The notes under the pieces are model-generated. The model made no database searches. It was given only the letters and a program-made list of their open reading frames with translations, and had not been told where the DNA came from. Of a stretch of 64,000 nt of DNA, positions 25,301-35,074 are shown piece by piece. The first letter of the stretch is position 1; every line of letters begins with the position of its first letter. The translations under genes and the position numbers were made by a program. The DNA comes from Spirodela intermedia (lineage: Eukaryota; Streptophyta; Magnoliopsida; Alismatales; Araceae), in NCBI GenBank assembly GCA_902729315.2, contig LR746269.1, forward strand, positions 5,611,501 through 5,675,500. The letters run 5' to 3'.

Positions 25301-28140
25301 TAAAAATATCAATGATTACTAATCCTAGATTCAGAGAATGCCCCATTCCATAACAGTGATGATTAATCTATGCGTTATTATACTTTGAAGGAGAACAGAC
25401 AGGATAATCGTAACTCGTCAAAAAATCATTTGCATTTGGCCAGAAAATAATTATAAAATCATTAAAAATTAGTTATCACGTAAATTAAAAATTCCATAAT
25501 ATCGCCTCAATCATTGTACAATAAGTACATGTGACACAAAACTAGATAACATTCTTCTATATGAGACATTGTCACATCTAGAAACACATAACTTCAAACA
25601 TTAGGCATAGACACAGAAAATCTTGTGACATCTAAAACCGGAGTTGATCTTACAATGGACTCACACCTTCACATAGGATCTGATAATTCCATCTCTTCTT
25701 TCCCGTAAAGCCTTTCAACTCAAAGAAATAATGATATTACTAAAAGGATTTAGGGTTTTGCCACGCAGCACTGAAAATTGGTCAATAGTTCCGACATAAA
25801 TATTTGGATTGTCCGAAGGTTTGAGAGATTACATTATAGAACTCCTCAACGACTTATGTCCATGATGGCAGTTGAAAAAATTGAGATATCTTTGAAAAAA
25901 TAAAAGAGATGAAAGAAAAAAGGGGATGGTTATAGCGAACCTCCCCAAAACAAAAATTACTCTCTGACTGCAAAATTCGTCGAACCACCAATGCTCCAAT
26001 ATCACGCCCTCTCTGTTCAACTGCTTGACCCCTTTCTATCAAGGTCACTTCCGCACCAAATTCTGCAAGAACAAGAGATGCAAATAGCCCTGCTGGCCCA
26101 CTGCCAATGACTGCAACTTTTGGTCTTTTAGAACTATGCAACTTGTTAACTTGTTTCAAGAAAATATCATCCCTGTCCTCCGAGTCTGCCACAGAGGCAT
26201 CTCCTCTAAGACCATGTATGATATTAACCAGACCTTCAGACTCTTGCTTATGAGTTAAGTACTCTACAAGCCCAATTTTAGGTTCCAACCGAGATATGAA
26301 ATCCCAAGCGCGAGGTTCCAAATTGAGAAGCACCTTGACATCCATCTCCACAGTATAAACAAATACAGGTTCCTTCAGCAACTGCAGGAACATAGAAAAT
26401 ACAAGTTAAAAAGGTAGTTCGAAATAGTTGATCCAGGCTTGGTTAGTAGAGTGCCTCTTGGAACTAAATTAGAAAACATGCCTCTTTAATCTAAATTTCC
26501 TTTATCCATTGATATCTTCAGAAGTAATAAAAAAAAAGAATCTATAAAAATGCTAATGAGATTGGTAGACGAAAATTTATCTTAACAGAGCTCGGCAGAG
26601 TCAGTGAAAAGAACCATCATTTTAAGAAAAGCCGTGAAGCTCAAAAAGGAAGAAATTTTAGTTGAAAATACGCAAAAGCTTTGCTCGTGAATTTTTCACA
26701 TAAATTTCCTTTTCTATCGGTATAAAAAGCAAATAATGTCCTTTGTTGCAGCATCCCCATGCTTTTGTGGTTTCAGGTTTACTTCAAGGAAATAAACTAG
26801 AGGCGAAAAATTCCAAAATGAAAGCAGAATCGACAACTATAAATAACTTGTAAAATATTTTCTTCAGCCTCAGCCCTTTCATTGCGGTTGTGATACACAG
26901 GTAAGGATATGAGATGTGATGTGAAGAATGATCAATAAAGCCAGTCATCCTACTTTGATAGAATATCTTGTAAGCTGAAGAATCTCATTGGAATGTCCCT
27001 CCTGGCATAGGAAGAACAGAGGAAGACACCCCCTCCAAGAATTAGGGATCAAAGTTTGTGTACACAGTCATGTTAATCTAGAAAGATCTCGTGTGCGAAG
27101 TACATAAACAATTCGCGTATATATAAACTGATCAGCTCACCTTTCTAGCGTCAAAGGATTTCCGAAGGACAGTAAAGGCATCCTGAGGTAGCATAGAAGC
27201 AACCTACAACAAGGGTATAAAATACATCAAAACAGTTGATATGTAACCAGGAAATAACCATTTATTTCGTGATAAAAGACGAACAATGAGGACATGAGAT
27301 ATGGAAAAGTGGAGGAATCAACTGAAAATGATAGCAGAGGAAGACAGTAGATATCTTATTTATTCACATGGATGAAGTCAATGAGTAGAACAGCAGAAAG
27401 AGGACAATTAAACTTCGATCACAGACATGAATGAAACAGAATTGCTCTTTCTTCCATTAGAATTTTAAAACTAAATAATGACAGAAGAAACATGATTAGT
27501 GATGATAAACGTCATCATTCAGTGCTTTTTTCACGAAAGAAAATCATCCGCGTGAGCAAGATACTGAAGGTAACAAATCAACAAGCTCCAAAGAACAAAA
27601 TCCCGGACATCATTGGAGTATGGACATGGTGACATTTAATATCTAATCGCAGTACCACACTCAAGCAGAACCTCATGCGGACCACGGAGCCACTATGACG
27701 CGGGATACTGGTACACCAAGCACTGACACCCCAATAAAGGATTTATTCCTTTATTTTTTCCCATTCCATATCAACAAATGAGAGAAGGCAGGGAAGCTTA
27801 CCGGGAACTTGAGAACTTTGGCTATGGCTTCGAGCAAGGGGAGTGACACACCGACGAAGTCCTTCCCGGGGTCCTTATGCGCGGGGACGCTGAGCTTGTA
27901 CAACCTCCAGAATCCTTCCTCCCTATTCTCTATTTCATTTGGGACCAGCCCCTTGTTCCTCCTCTCCAGTTCCTTCTTCTCCGACGGGTACCGTCGCTTC
28001 CCCCTCCGCTTCGTCGCACACCGGACTCTGACCACACCGGCGGCACCCCAGCGGCTGCCGAGCGCCGAGAACCTGGGTTTCTCTTCGAGCTTTGAGCCAA
28101 CGCACAGCTGCAGGAGCGAGAATTTGGCGGAGAACGCCAT
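19385..28140 (-). CDS. Plastid-type FAD-dependent oxidoreductase (COG2509-like)
   Basis: Thirteen exons on the minus strand: 28140-27802, 27203-27141, 26381-25941, 25193-25122, 23572-23447, 23354-23142, 22203-22156, 21653-21498, 21410-21249, 20136-20043, 19960-19842, 19758-19714, 19621-19385. They join in frame to 704 residues. The N-terminus is basic and resembles a plastid transit peptide. A Rossmann FAD site starts at about residue 222 (KVAVIGSGPAGLFASLVLAE), followed by TLIERG, the FGE-GGAGTWSDGKL block split by an intron, AVVLAVGHSARDVY, CMCPGG, and the C-terminal FAD loop GLYPIGEGAGYAGGIVSAA. Plant homologues are usually annotated as FAD/NAD(P)-binding oxidoreductases of unknown substrate, related to the bacterial COG2509 group; I assign no reaction. 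Introns 1, 3 and 4 are long. Intron 9, before exon 10, carries a tandem repeat. Confidence 0.9.
20118..20872. repeat. Intronic tandem repeat, about 250 bp unit, three copies
   Basis: Three successive copies begin with related words at about 20133, 20386 and 20634 (CTCTGATGCAGAGTTTTTGG, with GGTGCAG in copy 3). Each continues through CACTCGAGAA(A)TAATG, ACTATAAATAGATAA, TTATGAACCG and TACTTGGG(T/C)CTT. The third copy runs out near 20872. Read on the gene strand, the left end of copy 1 is the 3' splice site of exon 10 (CATCAG), and the other copies carry CATCAG or CACCAG at the same place. Confidence 0.9.
21146..21212. repeat. AAT/AGT trinucleotide repeat in an intron
   Basis: An imperfect run of AAT units with interspersed AGT triplets. 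It lies in intron 9 of the oxidoreductase gene, just downstream of exon 9. Confidence 0.9.
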
Positions 28141-28706
28141 CGCTGAACGGAGATGAACTCCGAGCTTCCTCCAGATAAGCTCCTCCCAGACTGAGCAGGT
28201 TAGAAATGGAGGGAAAAACCAGAAAGTCTGAGGGGTCACGGAAGTGGGCCCCACAAATCGGACGGCTGTGATTCAGGGATCCTATCCGACAGCCACAATT
28301 CGTGGAAATATTAATATTAATCACCCTTAAATTAACTGTTAATTATGACGTGTAAATCGCTCATTTCATTATGAAGAATAAATATTTGTATAATAAATTT
28401 TATTAATGTAGATAAACAAGTGATTAAATAATTATATGTGCGTGAGGGAGAATACGTACCGACATACTCGGCCAGGTGCGCAACACCTTTCGGTGTTCAT
28501 CGACCCTGGATTTTTACCCAGTGGGAACAAGCCACGTCGGATGAGCATTTGGGGCGTGCTCATCACTAATCCAAACTCGGAGCACCTCGATTCGATCCGA
28601 GTCGGAAGAACTAGCAGGCAGTTAGATATCCCGTCCGGCTACCTGCCGGTCACCCCGATTCACCTCTCTCTCTCTCTCTCCCTCCCCACCAGACTACTCA
28701 GAAGCC
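28141..28706. promoter_or_regulatory. Divergent promoter, oxidoreductase / calcineurin-B gene
   Basis: The two start codons face away from each other across 566 bp. The centre (28310-28435) is AT-rich; both sides are GC-richer and transcript-like. A short CT run lies at about 28662-28681, just upstream of the plus-strand ATG. I see no unambiguous TATA box. Confidence 0.4.
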
Positions 28707-31275
28707 ATGGGGAATACTTCCTCGATGCTCACGCAGTACGACATCGAGGAGGTCCAAGAGCACTGTAACCACGCTTGTAAGGACTCACTGCCATACCTAC
28801 CTACCTCTCTCCTCTTTGTTCCCTTTCGATCGCTAGGGATGGCCAGTCTTTTCCTTCTTTTTGTGAGGTGATGGTGATTCTTTGTAGATGTTATCTGAAT
28901 ATGCTTTCAATTCACTAGTTTCGCAGCAAGAGATCGTATCGTTGTACAAGAGATTCTGCCAGCTCGACCGGAGTGGCGGTGGGTTTATCTCCGCGGATGA
29001 ATTCTTGTCGGTTCCCGAGTTCGCCGTCAATCCTCTTTCGCAGGTTTTTACTCTGATTTTCTCTTTTCCAAATCCAGTAGCTTTGGATCAAACAATGGTC
29101 TCTGTATTCCTTTCCACGAGATATTAATATCAAACTTGCGTGTACTATTTATTCGGGAAAATAAATCAGACTGAAAATTGCTCAGTAGAACTGCCTTCCT
29201 TTAGTGTTTTTTACTATTCTATGAGCTGTTATTTTACTTTCCGCTGATTTCATGGATCATTCAGAATGTTTGATGTTTCATTCAGCTATAAATAGACTTG
29301 CAATTATCTATTATTTTATCTACTATCTTCCACTAATTTCAGCGATTGTTAAGAATGGTGGACGGATTGAACTTCAAAGAATTTGTGGCGTTTTTGTCTG
29401 CATTCAGTTCTCGCACGAGTCTGCAGCAGAAGATTGAATGTAAGATTAGCTAACCGATTTACTGGTACTCATTTCTTGAAGGAGCCATTTCGTTTCGATT
29501 CCCCATTGCTCAACATCATTCGTGAAAAATCCTGAAATTACTCGGTGCAGTCATATTCAAGGTATACGATTCTGATTGCAACGGAAAAGTTACATTTGAT
29601 GATGTCCTGGACATTTTGCGGGACTTGACGGGCTCATTTATGACCGAACAACAAAGGGAGGTGGGTTGTGGCTTTGTCCTATCTTCTGTTATTTCAGTTC
29701 CTGGTGTCTACTTAGCTTTCCGTTCTCATCTACTCAGGAATTAATGTAGATAGCAAACTTCCATAGTCTAGTTTTACCTTCCATATTTCTTATTACGTGG
29801 ATCAGAAAACCCATTGCGTGATTCTCTATTTAGCTTTGAGACAGATATCTATCGTTAAAACATATGGAATGCAGATTGATTATTCAAAATTTTGAATGAT
29901 CACATCGATGAAGTGTTGGAGGAGAGTAGGAACCAAGATATGGGAATGATCATTGCAGATATTCTGGGAACATTTATCCAGTCACAGAAACCATTTAGTC
30001 TGCCAAATAAGAGAAAATTATTGATATCTTCACTACTCTAATTTGGCAGTTAGAGTAGAGACAAAGTTCTGATATCTAAAAAAAATATATGAATCATTAA
30101 CAGTATGATGAGCAGTATATTTCTTCACTAGTTCCTTATATTGTTTGAAGGCTGAAGCTCACGTTAGTTCCTCCTTGGTAGTTCGCTGGCTTGATATTCC
30201 CTCTGTGATGGTCTGCCAACTTGTTTCATTTCCGGTTTCAGAAAGTTCTGACGTATGTTTTGGAGGAAGCAGGCTACACAAAGGGTTCTCTCCTGGACAC
30301 AAACGACTTCACCAAGGTAATTTTTTCCTACCTTTTTGCCCCCTTCAAGCATTAATAGCTACCTTCTCCCTTTGACTCAATGAAGTGGGGGGTTTTGGTT
30401 ACACCTTCTCGGTGGGTTGCAATATATGTGCCTATTTTCCTAAACTAATGTTCGAGACTTATTTGCTATTTCTACTGATCTTTGAAGTGATTGCTTCCCG
30501 TGGTTATCAGAGATGGGTCGCCCATCGCCTAGAGCTATTCTTTATTTGATGCGAGGAATCTGGCTATTTAAAATTATGACATAAATCTGGCAAAAAATCA
30601 TATGTTTCTTCCTGCAACCCGGTGATCTACTCTGATGCATCTGTCGCATGATTTCTACCCGTCAAGATATGCACTGGAATTAATCAGCCATAAGCCAAAG
30701 TTTTTGCACCCAAATGAATTATATTCGAATTACTTACTCTTGCATTCTAGGAAGTCAATCGGATGTGGATCTCTGTTCCCCATTCCCACTATTTTATGGC
30801 AATTTTATTCATAATCAATGCCCTTGGAGGATAGGTTCTAGTTTGGGGCCAATTTTTCCTCCATGGTGAAATTATTTCCCAGATCCTTTCCCTCTGAATG
30901 CAAAAACATTAACAACTTGAGAGAGCGACCAAACCATCATTCTCTCCACCTGCTTACTATTCTTGGAAGCTCATTGGGTTCTCTTACTCGATCCACTGTT
31001 CATCCTCCATGGCTGCTGAGGCCCTCAGATCTTTCCCTCAGCTAGCAAACCATCATTCTCTCCACCTGCTTACTATTCTTGGAAGCTCATTGGAGTCTCC
31101 AGGCTGCTGAGGCCCTCAGATCTTCCCCTCAGCTAGCAAACCATCATTCTCTCCACCTGCTTACTATTCTTGGAAGCTCATTGGAGTCTCCATGGCTGCT
31201 GAGGCCCTCAGATCTTCGTTGCAGGTTCTCGGGAACCCCGGTCTGAAGATGGAGGTGGAAGTGCCGGTCGACTAG
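28707..31275 (+). CDS. Calcineurin B-like EF-hand protein (At3g18430-like)
   Basis: Six exons: 28707-28776, 28919-29043, 29343-29439, 29551-29660, 30242-30316, 31225-31275 (528 nt, 175 residues), all GT-AG. The protein starts MGNTSSMLTQYDIEEVQEHC, with an N-terminal MGNTSS fit for myristoylation. It contains EF-hand-type loops: a degenerate one (DRSGGGFISADEF) and a better one (DSDCNGKVTFDD, with Asp at position 12). It ends EVEVPVD. The match is to the plant calcineurin-B-subunit-like protein At3g18430, distinct from the CBL proteins that pair with CIPK kinases; plants lack a known classical calcineurin A partner, so its target is uncertain. It likely acts as a calcium sensor at membranes. 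Confidence 0.93.
30930..31224. repeat. Tandem repeat in last intron, ending at the 3' splice site
   Basis: Three copies: 30930-31045 (116 bp), 31046-31136 (91 bp), 31137-31224 (88 bp). Each has AAACCATCATTCTCTCCACC, TGCTTACTATTCTTGGAAGC and GGCTGCTGAGGCCCTCAGAT. Copy 1 has an extra segment (TTCTCTTACTCGATCC...). Copies 1 and 2 end in CCCTCAGCTAG, while copy 3 ends in TTCGTTGCAG, the acceptor of exon 6. Confidence 0.93.
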
Positions 31276-33532
31276 GAAGCTGGTGCAATCTCTCGCAAGG
31301 TGTCTTCTTTCCCAATGAATGAGATCAATCCTGCGTTAGATATATCCACGAACCCTCCTTGTAAAGTAGATGAACCCTAAATTAGTTTTAGTGATTTTTC
31401 TTATCGCAGCAAGTTCCTATATTACGATGAGAGAGAAAATCCCCGTTGGTTGGCAATTTATATTTAAAAGATGTGTTAAAAATAATAATTAATAAGTCAG
31501 CGTCTAAAAAGACAGGTAGTGATTTTAAATAATAAATAATGCCTTCTCAAAGCATACAATGAGGTGATGTAGGAAATTTTATATGTTAATATCGTGCACT
31601 TTCATAATTTTTAATTATATTATATATTTTCAAGGACTATCATTTCGTGGTCTTAATCGCATTAAAATATTATTTTTGCGCATATAAAAATCAGTCCTTT
31701 TGTATCATTTTTTCTCTTAGGTTGTGTCGGTTTTGGCAGAGCCCGTCTTGGCCCAATCTTCAGTGTTGGCCCTCCATATCCACGTGGCGGCTCTCTCTCT
31801 CTCTCTCTCTCTCTCTCGCTCTCCCCTGGGCGTTGATGTGTCGGTCTAGGCAAAGCCCATCTTGACCCAGTTTTTCACTATTGGGCCTGATAAATATGCT
31901 ATCCACGTGGCGGCCTGCGCCCCCCCCCCCTCCCCTTCTCTCTCTCTCTCGCTCGCTCGCTCGCTCTCCTCTGTATGTGAACGTAACTTAAGACTTACTC
32001 GTGTTTCCCGGGCGGAGAAGCTATTTGAAAATAAATAAAAACATAACGGTAGGTCTAAAAGGCGGGAAATTCTGGCAGTTATCAGAGGCCACAGAGAGAG
32101 AGAGAGGAGAGAGTACGGATACCGTCACCTTCGGGGGGAGTTTCCGCGCATCGGAAGTCATCTGCCACGGCGAAGATCCATCAGATGCTCGACAGATTCT
32201 CGCCGGGAGGTGGAGGGAATCGTTGGTTGGCGTGCGAGGTGGGTTTCACGTGCCAGTACTTGAATCTTAAACGTTTTCCCCATGATTCGGAGATTCTTCT
32301 GATTCTTAGAGTCTTCTAATTCAAAGTTTTCGACCGCAGTAGAGAGCAGCTGTCGCGGATCTCTCGAGTTAAGCTTCTATTCTAGTTCACTCTTTTCGTT
32401 TTCCACTCGTTCTTCCGGTACAAAGAAACGCCGTACCTTCTCTCAGCTTTCGGCTTGTTTTTCCCGCTTCTGGGAAATTTTTAACCTGCATCTCCTGCTG
32501 AGTTTCCTGTTCGTATGGTTTGATGGTGTTCTCCTCCGGGATGGCATGCCATTCCCTTGAGTGCTTAATGCTTCATTTACTGAGCTTTAATTTCTCATGA
32601 TCCGGATCATCTGAATTTCTTTCCGCACTGATCCGATGGACAATGTGAGAGGATCGCTTGTTATAGATTCCTCGAACAAATTGTGAGCGAAGAAAAGCTT
32701 TGTCTTTTTTTTTCAGCGTTTACATCCTACCTAGCCCTCCTAATTCATGATAATCAGCGAAATGACTGTTTCTCTTTAATTCCCCTGACTTCATGTCAAA
32801 TTTATTGAGTATGATCGTGATGATGTATGCGCTCAAACCACGGAACAATGTGCTTCTTTCAGATTTTCATCATCAATATCAGTTCAGGGTGCTCACATTT
32901 AGGCTTGCGGTTGAACAGAAGGATTAACTAGAGTTTATTTAATATATTTACGAAGTGCTTCTCTTGACAATCCTTCTTCAGGTATAGATGCCTTGGATAA
33001 CTGGTTGGCTAGTCGGAAGGGATTATACCAACCGCTAATAAATGGCGCTTAGGAAAAAATGGGATGGTAGTGACCTTTGCATGGTTCGTGGTAATTAGCT
33101 AGATTTTACGTGGCATTCTTGATTCAATGTTTTATTGGTGTTTTAGAAGGAAAATCCTCAAAAAGTGAGCAGCAAAATATGAAAAACAGATCTCTTGTTT
33201 TTGTGTGTACATATCCACAGAGTCTCTGTCTTGATAGAAATGCGATAAGGATGAAATAAAAAAATAAGCATATCAATCACCTTCAGTCTAGGAATATGTC
33301 CACACAAAAGAAGTGACAACGTGAAATACTTCTACACAGTGTAGTGGTGGCTGACTCCCTAAAATGATGACTTCTAGGGATCCCGATTCTGATATAATGT
33401 AGTGGTGGCTGATTGATTCTATATTGTCTTCAGCCTTTACTTATTTGTCTAATAAGCTTCTTATTGGTTTGTTGCTTTCCAGATTCTGTCGTCTGACCTT
33501 TAGATCGTAACTTCTTTGGATCACTTCAAACA
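31276..33532. other. Intergenic plus likely 5' UTR intron of the GTD gene
   Basis: No coding gene seen. From about 32090 the sequence resembles a 5' UTR region (GA run, then GC-richer DNA). An acceptor (TTTCCAG, ending 33481) lies 52 nt before the next start codon, so a 5' UTR intron of about 1.2 kb is plausible. Confidence 0.4.
31722..31962. repeat. Duplicated module ending in a G-box and CT run
   Basis: Two diverged copies of about 115 bp follow each other: TGTCGGTTTTGGCAGAGCCC... and TGTCGGTCTAGGCAAAGCCC.... Each runs through TCTTG(G/A)CCCA to ATCCACGTGGCGG (G-box CACGTG) and then a C- or CT-rich tract (31793-31816, 31920-31962). Confidence 0.75.
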
Positions 33533-35074
33533 ATGGCTGAAAATGGGGTAAAATCTTTAGAGGAAACTCTGGAAACTCCGGAAACTCCGGAAACTCCGGA
33601 AACTCCGGAAACTCCCAGTGAGCAGCATGGCATTGTCGAAAAGCTTTATGCCGAGTTAGATTTGGAAAGAGAAGCTTCAGCAACAGCTGCAAGTGAAGCA
33701 TTGTCTATGATGTTGCGTCTTCAGGAGGAAAAGGCTGCAGAGCAGATGGAAGCACACCAATATAAGAGAATGGTGGAGGAGAAGATCCACCACAATGAGG
33801 AATTATTGGCCACTTTGGAAGAGCTTCTGTATCAGAAAGACATGGAAATTGCTTCTCTCAGGTCCCAACTAAAGATCTATGGCGATCAGGTGTTAAATAG
33901 TGGCATTTCAACTCCCAGTTTCTCTGAAATAGATGCCTTAAAAACCCCGTTTTTAAGAAGAAATGATACATTAAATGGTGATATGAATCTCCATGAAACC
34001 ATGTCAAACGACTTCGCTCTCCCTACCATTAGCTTTACAGGCATTCGCTGTGAGATGGATGTTCTTGATGAAGGCATGGGCGCACCTCAAAAACAAAACT
34101 CAGACGCGGAACGTTTCTACCAGTTCACAGATGCTATGAACAACCAACAAGGTCCCAACAATTTGTGTAAACTCTTGTCAGGCCTGTCTGTTCAGTCTCC
34201 TGCTTTAATTTGCAACCGTCTTTGTAATCGAGCCAAAGACAGACATAAAATAATGAACGAGACGTTAAAGTCAAGAAGACTTGAAGAGAGCCTGAAGCCT
34301 GATTGCATTAGGTCACATGATGAATTTCGGATGCCCATACCAGTTTGCTCATCAAGTTTGCCAAATGGAAATATGCCTTATTCATTTTTTTCTTCTGCTG
34401 TGAATAATTCACTTTATGATTCTGATATAGGAGAGGAAGGAACCGGGTTTTGCACTGCAGCCTCAGATTCCTCATCTTTGTCTCAACCTAAATTTCTGGA
34501 GGATTTCGATTCATCTTGTTTCTCTTTGGAAACTGATTTTTCTGTGAAGAAGATCAACTGCTCTAGATTTCATGATATATTTGAAGTTCCTCAATGTAAA
34601 ATTGACCGTGACTGTGAGCCAAAGAATAAACTCTTCATGGATTGTGTTCCAGGAAGAAGGGATGTATCTTCAACGATTGGTTCAAAGTCAGGAGAGCCCG
34701 GAGACCGCAATTGCAAGGACGAAGATTGGTCTGATGAGGCATTGCTTAATGGCCAATATGGAAAATTGCGTGAAGGAATGGCCCTGGATTGCATTGGGGA
34801 CCGTAAGGATCCTAAAACAGGGGTCTCTTCTCTCTTGCAGAATATGAAAGAATTGTGGGAGTCTAATATCAAACAGTTTGAAAATTGTCTGAAGTTTCTT
34901 GAACACGACAGAAGGATTATGCAGCAGGAAGATACTTGCATGGGAAAGGAACAGTTGAAGTTATTGAGGGAGATCTCTGAGCAGCTCAGCATGATATGTT
35001 CCCAGTTAAAGAGACCACCATCGAAAAAGTACTGCTATGAGGATGACTCAGTTATCCCTGTTATGGAGGTATAA
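33533..35074 (+). CDS. GTD-binding (DUF593) coiled-coil protein
   Basis: A single coding exon of 513 residues runs from ATG at 33533 to TAA. After an acidic start with five 9-nt repeats (residues 11-25, ETLETPETPETPETP), residues about 34-118 carry the GTD-binding signature: YAELDLEREASATAASEALS, MMLRLQEEKAAEQMEA and QYKRMVEEKI, a long coiled coil. This domain is found in plant myosin-binding proteins (MyoB) and in maize FLOURY1, where it binds myosin XI tails or zeins. I see no N-terminal membrane anchor, unlike many family members. The rest is Ser/Asp-rich with a second short coiled coil near the C-terminus (EQLKLLREISEQLSMICSQL). The last codons GAG|GTATAA could also be a splice donor, so extra 3' exons are possible. 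Confidence 0.85.
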   Translation: MAENGVKSLEETLETPETPETPETPETPSEQHGIVEKLYAELDLEREASATAASEALSMMLRLQEEKAAEQMEAHQYKRMVEEKIHHNEELLATLEELLYQKDMEIASLRSQLKIYGDQVLNSGISTPSFSEIDALKTPFLRRNDTLNGDMNLHETMSNDFALPTISFTGIRCEMDVLDEGMGAPQKQNSDAERFYQFTDAMNNQQGPNNLCKLLSGLSVQSPALICNRLCNRAKDRHKIMNETLKSRRLEESLKPDCIRSHDEFRMPIPVCSSSLPNGNMPYSFFSSAVNNSLYDSDIGEEGTGFCTAASDSSSLSQPKFLEDFDSSCFSLETDFSVKKINCSRFHDIFEVPQCKIDRDCEPKNKLFMDCVPGRRDVSSTIGSKSGEPGDRNCKDEDWSDEALLNGQYGKLREGMALDCIGDRKDPKTGVSSLLQNMKELWESNIKQFENCLKFLEHDRRIMQQEDTCMGKEQLKLLREISEQLSMICSQLKRPPSKKYCYEDDSVIPVMEV

